A stretch of 64,000 bases of DNA, taken from the NCBI RefSeq assembly GCF_029784165.1, contig NC_073694.1:54001433-54065432 (forward strand). Direction: 5' to 3'. Made by a program: the position numbers and the translations under genes. Positions 1 through 10,821 of the stretch are shown piece by piece. The stretch is from Wyeomyia smithii (Eukaryota; Arthropoda; Insecta; Diptera; Culicidae). Below the pieces are notes generated by a model that was not told the origin of the DNA, made no database searches, and was given only the letters and a program-made list of their open reading frames with translations. Each line of letters begins with the position of its first letter. Position 1 is the first letter of the stretch.

Positions 1-1080
1 CTTTTTCGCCGGATGCGCTCCCTCACAACTTTACGACTTGCGATGTCCTTGCAGATCCATTGCCATTGAATTTTAGCCTTTAAAAATCCAAAAATTAACC
101 CAGCCGAGTGAAGTGTATGAAATTTCGGGTTTAGAATTTGGTCCCAGATGAAACGCATGAAACGTCGAGATCTGGTATCATCTGAATAAAAATTTTACGA
201 TTATGGCGATTTTTTCAATTCCTCAAGGTTAAAAATCAATCGCTTTGCGCCACCTCGTTCTAAGTCCGTTATGAACAAACTGAATAAAAAAGATGTTATA
301 TTTTGTTCATACGTATCCCGGGAAGCTGTGGCTAAAAAATGTGTCAGAGGATCTTAGAAGGAATTTGGAGTCATTAAAGGCGACCGATTTATTGAAAAAA
401 TAGATGGCATTCCTTCAATTAAATGGCTTGGAATATCAGACTGCGACACAGAAGATATTCCTGTAGAATATGCAATAAAAGATTGACGGATAGCGAAATC
501 GTGACAAAAGTTTTAGGAGTAGAATAAATAAGCGACGAATTTGCAGCCGATGCCGCTGTCAGTGGGTCGTAGATTGGAATCAGTGTAAAGGATGTCAATT
601 GGCGTTCATACATTTTCTGTCAAATTAACGTCAACGCAACGCAAACGAATCGATTGTGCTTGAGCCTTTTTGCTAGTGAATCTGGCGGTTCCAAAGTTTT
701 CCACATAAACAAGAAATTTAATATACTTAATTAAGCTGTATAATGGGCAATACAGAATCAAATTGACATTGAATATACAAGTGCATTGAGGAAGTTTTGT
801 GAAAATGCTATAGAGAAAAATATTATGACTTTTTTTTTACTTAAAGCATCTTAAACGTAGCTGAAAACGTAGCTTTTTTAGATTTTATATATAAAAAATG
901 ACTAAACAACCCAAATAAAAGTAGAATGTTGTTTTAATCTGCATGCACTCTTTGACTGGTAAAGCTTGCGTGTGGCGCAAAGTATTTGCTCCTCTCCTAT
1001 TCCGTGATGCCTAATTTAAATTTAAATTAAAATTCGTTATCACTTTAACTTATTATTTGAATGAAATTTTGAAATTATGC
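1..1080. other. unassigned AT-rich sequence
   Basis: I recognise no gene here. All open frames are short and lack family motifs. Around 300-520 there are brief stretches that could be eroded coding sequence of an old mobile element, but stops in every frame prevent any assignment. Confidence 0.4.
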
Positions 1081-1129
1081 GCTTCATTCAAAATAACGGA
1101 ACGCCCTAAAAAAGGCGGTTGTAAAGTCG

Positions 1130-1240
1130 GCTTTATACCAGCAATTCGAACTCCATTCTCATGTCTGTCAGCACGAACAGAAATTTGCTGTCGTCCAGCC
1201 GCATAGCTGCAATATGCAACACACGACAGCGTAAACAAAC
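1130..1240. repeat. interspersed repeat R, partial copy
   Basis: This stretch shares a recognisable block with 1536-1900 and 45995-46345. The common words are 'cgaactccattctcatgtct', 'cagcacgaacagaa' and 'cagccgca.agctgcaatatg'. Only the core is present, followed by unrelated sequence. It is a non-coding family of unknown class. Confidence 0.6.
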
Positions 1241-1535
1241 TATTGCATAACTGAGAGGGCGCTGCAGCTTCTGCTGTCTGTTTTCATTCGACAGTAGAAA
1301 TAATAATAACAGTTTGCGAAACCACAATTACAAAGTTGACGTAGACAACTTCTACGAAAAGTAGACAAAGCTAGATAAACTTCGATAGTTGGTTAAATTT
1401 AGAGAATCGAAACATGAAAAAGTAAAAGTTTTCAAAAATAGTAGAAAGAAAATATTACGTGACGTGGGACTACAAATTGTTATTTATCAAATTTTTCAGT
1501 TAAATCAGTGCGAATATCGTACGCGAGGATACTAT

Positions 1536-1900
1536 GCATAACCAGTGGTATACCCGAAACTAATCCGATTCCAAACTGATGAGCTCGGTATTTTTGTTCT
1601 TCACAGTAAGCTCGGTATGTTCTGTTTTAGAAAATTCACAACACTGTATTAAAAAGGATGTAACGTCTTAAAAAATCGAAGGTAGTAGTTTAACATCACA
1701 GCCGAATTTCGAACTCATTACTTAGTCTGCCACGAGTTAACGTCAGCACGAACAGAATTTTTCCCCAGTCGCACAGCAGCAATATGTAACACGTAACAGT
1801 TGCACTCTTGGTATCTGCATCCATCCGACACGAAAACTATTTGATTGTCTATACGTGCTATATTGTTGCGTTTGTGAGGGCTCTGTAAGATCGGCTCTAC
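1536..1900. repeat. interspersed repeat R, longer copy
   Basis: It aligns by eye with 45995-46345 over most of its length. The alignment begins near 'aaactaatccgattccaa', passes a shared 'gaaaattca.aacact' block, and continues through 'cagcacgaacagaattt' and 'cgcacagcagcaatatg'. No terminal inverted repeats or poly(A) tail are visible, so the class is unknown. Confidence 0.6.
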
Positions 1901-2261
1901 TAGATACCAACACGAAATGAAATTCATTTTTCGTGAATTTGTTTTGCGAAACTAGGACGATATGTGAGAACTTGAAATAAAGACGGAGTTAATTAGAAGA
2001 AAGCCTAGAAGATAGCCGTATTGATTTTTTTTTAAATTTTTTCAACAGTTTGTATATTTTTTTTGTATTTCATTATCGTCAACGTCCTAAGGTAAAACAA
2101 GCAGATATTGCTACTCTACTGGAGAAACGCTCACCAAATTCGAAAAAATCTTCAGCAGAAGTAAATGCATGTATCATTGAAGATATAGGTTCATTAAATC
2201 CAAACGCTGTGCGATGAAACCATCTTTAAAAAAGAGAACTCGAATATCTAGTGATGATAGA

Positions 2262-2476
2262 AGCCCTCCCAGCTGGTCTCGAGGTACCATGCTGGCCCAA
2301 CAAGCCAATCGTCGTAGGTTCGAGTCTCGGCTCGGGAGAGACTGTTAGTGTCAGTAGGATCGTAGCGCTAGCCCCGCAATTGTCCTGTACACTTAACAGT
2401 TGGCTGCGAAGTCTGTGTATAATAAACAGAAGGCCAAGTTCCGAATCGGAAAGTAGCACCAAGGCTTTGCTTTGCA
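2262..2476 (+). mobile_element. tRNA-related SINE, family 1 (copy 1)
   Basis: The 5' head carries the two internal RNA polymerase III boxes of a tRNA-derived SINE: an A-box-like 'tggtctcgaggtacca' and a B box 'ggttcgagtct' about 40 bp later. A conserved body follows ('gtaggatcgtagcgctag', 'aattgtcctgtacacttaa', 'ttggctgcgaagtctgtgta'), and the tail reads 'gtagcaccaaggctttgctt'. The same unit occurs at 22222, 23159, 29115 and, inverted, at 27604. It is non-coding and would rely on a LINE partner. I cannot see a clear target duplication on this copy. Confidence 0.85.
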
Positions 2477-4110
2477 TCTTAAACTCCTAAAAAAGTATTA
2501 AACTATTTAAATACGTTGTTCTACTCAAAACATCATGAATTTCAGCGGTGTTAAACAATAATAATACAGATTATTATCATTTTGCCAAGTTGACGGTAAA
2601 TATTTTGCTCGTGATTTTTTGGACCGTGATGAAAAAATTAAAAAGTACTGCATAAAAAAAATTCAATTTCACGTTCTCTAAAATATTTGTATTTCAATGA
2701 TTTTGAACAATTGAAACAGTCATTTTAAATTGGAAAAACATATGATAATTAACTTCGTAAATGCATCCGTTTTCAAGTTATTTTGAATTTAATTTGAAAA
2801 AAAAAATAGAAAATAGGTACTAAATTATATATTGAATCAAAAAAAGAATTAAATTTTGCCCTCAAATTATTTTTTTATTGACATTATTCCGAAATTTCTG
2901 ACAAAAAATCTTGAATGAAAAAACATTTTTTTACTTAAAATTTTAGTTTTATATTTTTTCAATTTCAAAATTTTTGAGAATAATCAAATTCCAATGATGC
3001 AATATGATTCTAATAGTCATTTTAAATCATAAAACTCGTAGCAACTAACTTTCCGAATGCATTCGTTTTTGAGATATTTCAATATCAAGTTTAAAGAATT
3101 TCGGTTTTATATGCAAACACGTCTTTTTGCAAGTGTTTTGAGGTCCGACATAAGACAACTCATTTTTTGACATCAAAGAGATTGGATGAATAATTCAGAA
3201 GTTATAATTATGTTAACATTAATGGAGAAAAATTTTTTTTCTTGAATTTCAAATATGACTTATCTAGAGCTAATATATCGTAAGAGAATATCTACAAAAT
3301 ACGTAATGCTTGATAAAAAGGGGAAAAAATTTAAAAAAATTTAAAAAAAATTAATTTTGAAAATTGTTTAAAAAATTTAAAACTAAAGAAACTAAAAATA
3401 CTTAAACAAAAATACCTGAATAAAAATAATTTAAAAAATAAAAATGAAAAAAAAAATTAAAAAAATTAATTTTTAAAAATTTGAGAAATTAAATACAAAA
3501 AGTTGACAAATCTACATATACTTAACCATTTTTTTAATAATTTTTCTTTACATTTGGCTGCAATTACATCAGGAATAACTACAAGATATGTATTTTTTAT
3601 TGAATGAAATGTGTTTTCTGACTTTTAGGGGGATGAATCAAAAATAAAATTTTTCTTATTTATTCGGAAACCACAAATAATTTATGAAAAATAAATATAA
3701 AACATTTTGTTTCTCTGATTCGATTATATATAAAATTCGATTATATATAGTGAAAAAAAAAAAATCGGAGACTATATATAATCGAGTCCGACCTGTATTT
3801 GGTATTTATTTTTCAATTTTTTGTAATTAAATTCAGAATAACTTCAAAATGGATGCATTCACAAATATAATTAAGTATTACAAGCTTCTTAATTTGAAAC
3901 GATTTTTCATTATTTTCAAATCATTGGATTACAAATGATTTGGAAAATAACGAAATTAAATGTTTTTTTTTTTAACATGATCTTCATGAAAAACATTTTT
4001 CATTCCTCCATCCTGTACCTTTTATCAGAAGTTGTGTCAAAAAATTAATTCAGTATTATAATTCAGTATTATAATTTTATTAATAATATCAATAATATAT
4101 AATTTTATTC
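2477..4110. other. AT-rich block with diverged inverted arms
   Basis: No gene is seen. About 130 bp at 2690-2825 reappears in reverse complement at 3800-3945; both contain 'gaatgcatccattttgaag'-like and 'ttctgaatttaatt'-like words. A third, direct, more diverged copy lies at 2960-3090. This suggests a decayed foldback element. The rest is homopolymer-rich A/T sequence. Confidence 0.45.
3719..3797. mobile_element. end fragment of TACAGGTCGG-type MITE
   Basis: The stretch ends in 'aatcgagtccgacctgta', identical to the terminus of the complete element at 58290-58745, and is preceded by tandem 'cgattatatata' units. No opposite terminus is visible nearby, so this is a truncated copy. Confidence 0.55.
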
Positions 4111-5460
4111 TATAATATATGATTTCAATTTGGGTTGGATTTGAAATATATTTAGATTGTATTGTTAGTGGTTTTGTATTGGATTGTAATTGATTTTATG
4201 AATTGAATTTATGTGAAATTTTGGTTAGAATTGAATATGATTTCTTTTTATTTTGGATTTTTGGATTGCATCCAGACTGGATTTCGGTTGGATTATGATT
4301 ACAGTTAGATTTAGTTAGGATTAGGATTGCAATGAATTTGAGTTGGATATTGAACGGATTATGGTTGGATTTCGAGATAGACTTGGATTTTGGATTAGGT
4401 TGAAGTTGAAGCGAATTCGGGTTGAATTTGTATTTGATTTTGATTTCATTTTGAATTGTTTAGAATTAGAAGGAATTTAGGGAGGATTCGGTTTCCATGT
4501 GGATGGGTTTCAGTTGGAATTGGATTGGATTTCGATAAGGGTTGGATGTGGTTTTGATTAAGATTGGATTAAAACTAGATTTGAATAAGATTTTTATTGG
4601 ATTTGGATTGGGTTAGTAGGATTAAACTTTGTTTGAAATCTGGATGGATTTGAATTTGTATTCGATTTGGAGTTTGAATTGCATTCCGATTATAGTTTTT
4701 TTAGCTTTAGATTGCATTTTGATTGGGATTCTGTTAAATTTTGATTAGATTTCCTTTTCATTTCTTTCCGATCTCGATTTGGATTGGATCATTATTGGAT
4801 TTGGTTTGAATGGAATAGGGCTGTAATTAGATTAGATATGCAATGGATATGAATTTTTGAATTTTGTTCGGAATTAGAAATGATTTGGATTGTTTAAAAT
4901 TTACATGGAATTTGGAATCTGGATATCATTTCGATTAGAATAATATTAGATTTGGATTAGATTTCGTTATGGGTTGGTTTTGCAGTAAATTTGGTCCGGA
5001 TTTGGAAATGATTTTAAGATTTGGAGCGAATATTTTTTATTCTGGATAGTTTTTTTAATCCGAATATTTTTTTGGTCCGGGAGCTTGTTTGCTACATGGA
5101 TTGATTTGGATTTTGGGTTTGCATTTGAGTTGGGATTTGAATTAGATTTGGATTGAATTTATTTGACTCCAGATTGTTTTGGGTTGGCATTAGATTTAAT
5201 GTGGATTGTGTTTTGATTGGATTTTGGTTGGATTTAGATTTGATATGATTTCAGTTGCAACTGGATTAGACATCAAGTTTCAATTAACTTGATTTTGGAA
5301 CAAAATTCCATTCCAATTTCGATATGATTCTGGTTCGGTTTGAATCAAATTTAGAATGGAATTGTGTTTGGAGTAAAATTAGATATGATTTGGAATCCAA
5401 TTGTATTTGTGTTGAACTTCTTTTGAAATAGGATTAGTATTGAAGTGAAATTTAAACAAG
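4110..5460. repeat. degenerate GGATTT/TTGGAT cryptic repeat tract
   Basis: For about 1.3 kb the + strand is built almost entirely from variants of GGATTTGGATTGG, such as 'ttggattggatttcgat' and 'attggatttggattggg'. C is strongly depleted. There is no fixed period, so it is cryptically simple DNA rather than a clean microsatellite. It contains no coding sequence. Confidence 0.85.
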
Positions 5461-5499
5461 ATTCTGGCAGCATATAAAGTTAGGATTTGATCCCTAAAT

Positions 5500-6660
5500 C
5501 AAGAAATAATTTACCCTTGAAACAGATAGAGGGTTTTGTGTATTGTTATTGTTACTTGCATTCTTAGATGCACGTTGTTTCTTGAAATAATTCCGAAGAA
5601 GGAAAAGATTTCCATACTCGAATTCAGACACCATTTTCGGACACAATCATATTTGTACTTGGAACGATGGCAAAAGCCATTGCTTTCCAAACGACGTGAA
5701 CTTCCGGTTCCATTTCAGATGCCAATCTTTACTATGTGACCAGCCGCCGCCGCATTGTTTGGACGTTTGTGTATATGCTCCACATAACCAGCATTAACCA
5801 GCAATCAACTAGAGGCAATAATAATTGAGATACAAATCCGTCAGATACATCCGATAAAACTCCCCGTGCCATGCGAGTTAAGCGGTAAACTCCCGATCCG
5901 AACGCGGCAATAATTTGACAGCAATAAAATGTGCGCACATGAGCAACTGTGCGAAAATTGCTCCAGAAGGCGATCAGCAGAAATCGCGATAACAACAAAT
6001 ATGAGTCAAGTGAAAGACCCGTCAAGTCAAGACCAACCAACAAACGAGCAAAAAAATAAGCAGAAGGAAAAAAACAGAAAGCAACCATGACGACGACGGC
6101 TCCCATTATCCAATCAAATACGCTTTTCTATGGTAAAACCGAGAGGCGCGCGCATTGCATACATATGCGGGTACATTTTATGTTGCTCTTGTTGTTGTCG
6201 GGGGCAGCCTACTTTGCGTGAATTGTTACTGTTGGCTGAAGGAATTTGGATAGGATGTGTTCACTAGAGTGGTCCGAACCAGCTTTTAGAGATAACACTA
6301 CATAAAAGTGTCTTAAAATACTTTCTAGCTTTTTTTTACAACATTCGCAGATTTTCTTTTTCGGTTTTTGTTGGTTTTTATGGGGTCTAAAAAAATTGTT
6401 TGATTCAATAATCCCCCTCTAAACCACTGTAATCTGAAAGCACACAAAACATCGCTACCCTGCTCCACAAACGATCGCAAATTTGCTCCGGAGGAAGTTG
6501 CGCAAAACTGATGCTGATAAGTACGGAAGCTTCCAGTAGCAGGAGGCAGTTGAGCTAGTTTTTTTTGCTTCTCGTCGTCTACTCTGCTCTGACTCGATGA
6601 TGTAAGAAGTACTACACACTCGGAATAGTTTTATTGCTGCATGCTTCTAATCTGTTAACA
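5500..6660. other. unique, repeat-poor block, no recognised gene
   Basis: Base composition is more balanced than in the flanks, and I see no repeat family. The longest open frame is on the minus strand (5732-6106, 124 codons). It is hydrophobic but has no recognisable motif or splice context. Conserved non-coding DNA is possible but cannot be shown from one sequence. Confidence 0.4.
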
Positions 6661-6689
6661 TCGGTCGAATTTTATTAGCTTTATATCTA

Positions 6690-6726
6690 ATATTTTCATT
6701 ATTTTTATGTTTCCTTTCAGGTAAGT
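6690..6726 (+). promoter_or_regulatory. candidate recursive (ratchet) splice site CAG|GTAAGT
   Basis: A branchpoint-like 'tctaat' (about 6686-6691) is followed by a long pyrimidine tract 'tttttatgtttcctttcag' ending at 6720, and then immediately by a perfect donor 'gtaagt' at 6721-6726. A 3' splice site fused to a 5' splice site is the hallmark of zero-nucleotide recursive splicing sites known from giant introns of Drosophila. Here it is on the same strand as the exon at 63774, consistent with a very long intron. The function is inferred; the motif is directly visible. Confidence 0.6.
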
Positions 6727-6781
6727 GTCCAATTATGACAGTAACGTTTCAGGCTGTGAAAGTGGTTTCTGTAACAGAACG
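6721..6781 (+). other. possible 61-nt RS-exon or cassette exon
   Basis: After the acceptor at 6720, a second good donor ('aacg|gtgagtg') lies at 6781/6782, defining a 61-nt segment. Such downstream donors define RS-exons in recursive splicing. The segment has one open frame, containing an ATG at 6735, which ends two bases into a codon. That does not match the phase-1 exon at 63774, so direct coding splicing between them is excluded. It may be non-coding, or may never be retained. Confidence 0.35.
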
Positions 6782-8936
6782 GTGAGTGCAAAAAATGGGA
6801 TACATATGGGCCCGTCTAGAAAGTGGATAAGTTTTGCTGGTTATCCATACCCACATTGTTTAGCTTTCTGATGATATCTATTTTGCATTTGAGGTTTTTT
6901 TTTTCTGTGAACTTAAATATATCCTTTTTCATTTTTGATTCCCCCGAAAGCTATTTGAAATTTGTAATCTTATTTGTTGGCATTTAGGTATTTGCATTTG
7001 CGATTAGAATTTTAGGCCTGCTGGTTAAGAAAAAGGAAAAATCATACATCTTACTCATCGACCATAGAAAGAGTATATCGTAATCTTATTTGACATAGCT
7101 TCTAATGTTTTAACACTAGTGAATCTAAGTTATTCCTGTGTACCAATCCAAGGAGGACACTTCAAGATCTGTTCTCTGAATTTTATTCTGAATCCTTCAA
7201 GCGTTTTTTTCTTGTTGAACAGCAACTTGACCAGATTGGTACAGCATAACGAATTGCTGGTCCAATGAATTGTTTGCAAATTAAAAATTTATTCTTTGAA
7301 CAAACTTTCTTTTCTGTTAATGAGAGGATATGAACATTTCATATCATTAATAGTAATTGCTTGTACGCTTTCAATGTGCTCTTTGAAAATAATATTTTTG
7401 TCTTAAATTAGTCCCAAGAATTCAACCTTGTTAGACCAATTTAAAATAACCTTATTAACGTGATTACTGTTCGGCTTGGGAAAAGTGGCTTTAGGCTTAT
7501 GAGGGAAAATGATCAGTTGGGTTTTGAAGCATTAGGAGAAATTGTACACCTTTGCAAGTAGGAAGACAAAGTATCTACGCTTTTCTGCATGTGACACTAA
7601 GACTTTTCCCCTTAAGGAAGACCTTAAATGAATTCGTTGTACAGGTCAGCTTTGCCCTTCAGTTCAAAACCTTTTCCCAAGCAGGCTTATAAGTGTAATG
7701 TTTTGCGAATGCTCACGTTCGCACCGTTGTGTTTGTTCGTTCTTTTGTTTTGTACTCTCTACTTCGCATTCTACAGCATACTTCCGCCCTTCTACTGTTT
7801 TCTCTATTCTTTAGATTCCATTACATGTGCGGCTCGCATAGAAAAACGCAAAACTTTCGCGCTCTCATCGCGCGAGTTCACGAGCCTGTTCTGTTGTTTG
7901 CTGTATGTTTTGAAAGGTTTATATTTCATATGCTCGTGATTCCCGTTAGTCCCTATGTAGTAACACACTGCATCACGAGCATATCAAAACAGGGCGCACT
8001 GTGTTTACGTACATAAAGATAAGCCAAACTACGTAATAAAATTCCGCCGCGGATGACGTCACTAATACCACACAGAAGTGAGCCTGAAACTGGAAAAGAA
8101 ATTGTAAAACTAGTTTTGAGGAGAAAGAGGGAAGAGCTACGTAATAAAACATAAGTTGAATCACCGGATCAAAGACGACGACGTCGCCTCTGAGCTGCAG
8201 TGTTGCGTGCAGTGTGTAGCAGACGAGACGCCAGACCGCCATTCGCGGTCATGAACCACATGCTGCAGCTAGAGAGCATACAAAAAAAAACAGAGTAAAG
8301 CGTAGGGGTACAATGGTGCGCCAGAGATTCGATGACAATTTTCTGCTGATGACGATGATGACGGTGAAGAGTACATCGTCTGAAAAGACGTCCTCTATCT
8401 CTGCTGATGTCACTGTGTGCGATGCTGATTCTCTATCGCCAGCATCATTATGAGCGGCGTCTTCATTGTTCGTTAACCGAGTGTATGGAAATGTCTGCCG
8501 TCGTTCAATGCTATTGCTGCCGGATTATCATTACGCAAACTGGCGAGACCCGAGTATGCTCTTCGTACCTATGAGTATGATAGCAGAGTTCGAAAAACAT
8601 ATGTTTGACATCGACGCCAGAGAGACTGTTCGTTGAGCGATAGAGCACAAGCAAGAAAGCGGTTGGTATACACCAAACAATTTGAATCCCTCAAGGCAAA
8701 AGCTCGAATCAAAATTAATTATTGCGTTCTTCCAATTCGCACAAGTTTCCACCTAATTACGCACAAAAATTGAATACAATCAACAGGCTTAAAGCAGATT
8801 TTACAGCTTGCTTTTGTTTGTTATTGTAGTTATACTGCCCTCCAAAGCATGGTTGTCCCATGTTCTACACAAACCTTATGAATTATTGACAAAAACTGCG
8901 TCATAGCAACAACACGCTCATTACTCAAGATCCAAA
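6782..8936. other. no recognised gene; one short perfect hairpin
   Basis: No coding gene, SINE or MITE is recognised. A perfect 13-bp inverted repeat, 'atatgctcgtgat' (7928-7940) and 'atcacgagcatat' (7972-7984), could form a stem with a 31-nt loop. Overlapping short open frames at 7628-8242 have no family motifs. The part after 8040 is richer in GC and CpG. Confidence 0.4.
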
Positions 8937-9350
8937 CTTATGTCGTTTTCGTTTTTGCGGTGTAGCTACCCTGCGGACTACACTTTGTCCTATCACTGTT
9001 TTTTTTTCACATTTTCCGGACTATCCCGGACTACCCTTTATCTGTCCCGGACAGTCCGCGCAAGAAACACAGTGCAATTTTGAAGACACCAACACATTCA
9101 CACGTATGTGTCAAAATCAAAAAAAAAAATGTGTCAAAATCGGTTTGCTTTGATTATCGTTTTTCGCGTGTCAAACATCAGGTTGAATTTTATTTATTTT
9201 ATTTTGTTATTTTGTCATTTTTTAGCAAATTTTTCGTACAGTAGCACAAATGCGATAAAAGACAATGGCGATAATGACCAAAACAAAAGTGACAGTTACC
9301 TCTGGTATTACGCACACCATTGCAACTGCTCGGAAAGTGTTTTTTTTTTC
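8937..9350 (+). mobile_element. MITE family X, truncated copy
   Basis: This stretch is the near-perfect reverse complement of 36366-36755. Shared words include 'tgtcgttttcgtttttgcgg', 'cggactacactttgtcctat', 'tttgattatcg' and 'agtgacagttacctctggta'. The copy at 36310-36755 has imperfect inverted termini (ATGTCG..TTCGTTTT..CGG), whereas this one lacks the second terminus. It has no coding capacity. Confidence 0.7.
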
Positions 9351-9880
9351 TCTTTCGTTCTCGACTTCTTTCGTTCTCGACTGAGTAAAAACTCAATAAT
9401 TTAATTTAATGATATCGCTAATAGTACTGCGCCTTGGGCATTTATAATAATACAACTAGACATCTCTATTTAGAAATAATGTATATGATCTATTTTAGTC
9501 ACAAAATAGTCTATTCTAGTCACAAATTTAAGTCGTTAAAAAACCTCTATTATACTTGAACTTAGAAATTTCTATTTATATTCATGATTAACGTTGATCC
9601 GTCAGTGAATTTGTTTGATCAGCTGCTTACTTTAACATTTCGGCATTAACTCGTTGTAAGTTGGTACCGTACATTGAACCAAATCTTTCGATACGGTTAA
9701 AGATGGGAATTTTTCTGGGGAATAACTTTGCCAAATACGAACAAAGTTTTTCGTAATTTACTGCGATAAAAAAAAACCTTCTTATTTATTTTATTTAAGC
9801 TTATTTGTAATAACTTATAATTAATATCGAATGAATTTCGATCATAAATTATCAATTTGGGCAACCAATAACTATATAAG
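9351..9880. other. no feature seen
   Basis: AT-rich sequence without recognisable gene, repeat or splice signals. Confidence 0.35.
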
Positions 9881-9882
9881 GT

Positions 9883-10115
9883 GGGAGCCTAGCGTGGTTG
9901 GTAACGTCTCCGCCAACCACGCTCGACGCCTGCGTTCGAATCCCAATGCCGACAACGCCGGGTGTCGATGATTGTGGGGTTGCGTGGTCAAATCACAACC
10001 AACCCAACTGGTCTATTCAATCCTAGCCTGCACCAGGAGATTTTCTGAGGCGAAAAATCTCTGAGATCACGCCTTCCATCACATGAGGAAGTAAAACCGT
10101 TGGCGCCGCACAGAG
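9883..10115 (+). mobile_element. tRNA-derived SINE, family 2
   Basis: The head resembles a tRNA gene: an A-box-like 'tagcgtggttggtaacg' and a B box 'gcgttcgaatccc' 40 bp later. A GC-richer body follows ('ggttgcgtggtcaaatcac', 'cagatcacgcc'-like region) that is typical of mosquito SINEs. The sequence is unrelated to the family 1 SINE beyond the pol III boxes. The 3' boundary is uncertain and I could not find a target duplication. Confidence 0.7.
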
Positions 10116-10821
10116 GAGTAACTCGAGTGAAAAACCTGGCCAAAATTATTTTCGCTGCTATTCAGCAACATTTTTGGAAATATTTAAGTGAGAAGTGGAA
10201 GTGGCTGGTTCGAGTATTATATCGAAAAGTAACTCTCAATATCTCACATACAACTTAATGTTTACATTTACATAGCATATGTGTCTACATCAATGTTAGT
10301 GAGCAGATGAAGTAATACACTCGAATGATTTGTTTTCGCAAAACGGGCAGCGAAACAAATTGAAGAATTTACCAGAAAAATGATGTAGCAAAATATCTTC
10401 ATTTAGACCTATCAATTTGATGCTCACAAATTATATGATGCCTAGTGGAACCTACGTAGGTTGGAAAAAGCCTTTTGTACGGAGTGTTATTTACCTGGAT
10501 TATTGTTTCTGTGCATCAAGTTATTTTTAAGTTAACTTAAATTAGTTGAAATTCATTCACTAAACTAATCTCATTTCATTTTTGTTGAGCTGAAACACTG
10601 TATTAGCGTTAGGCAGGCACCCATCAGGGTACCCATCAGGTTTTTTTTAATTTCCCGTGTACGCGTGAACACTTAACGCCAAAATTCGTCATAAACAACA
10701 TTCGATTCAATTCCCAAAAAAAAAAAAAATGCTTGAAAATTTGTCAATGTTTACAGCGCTCCCAGCATATGATAATACTGTTTAACGTTTATCGAGTGAT
10801 GGCATTTTGTGGAGTATTTAT
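10116..10821. other. no feature seen
   Basis: AT-rich sequence with a small direct repeat 'acccatcaggg/tacccatcagg' near 10620-10640. There is no gene. Confidence 0.35.

Noticed and set aside
5732..6106. 124-codon minus-strand open frame, hydrophobic
   Set aside because: No start context, no domain and no splice signals; the hydrophobic composition follows from A-rich + strand sequence.
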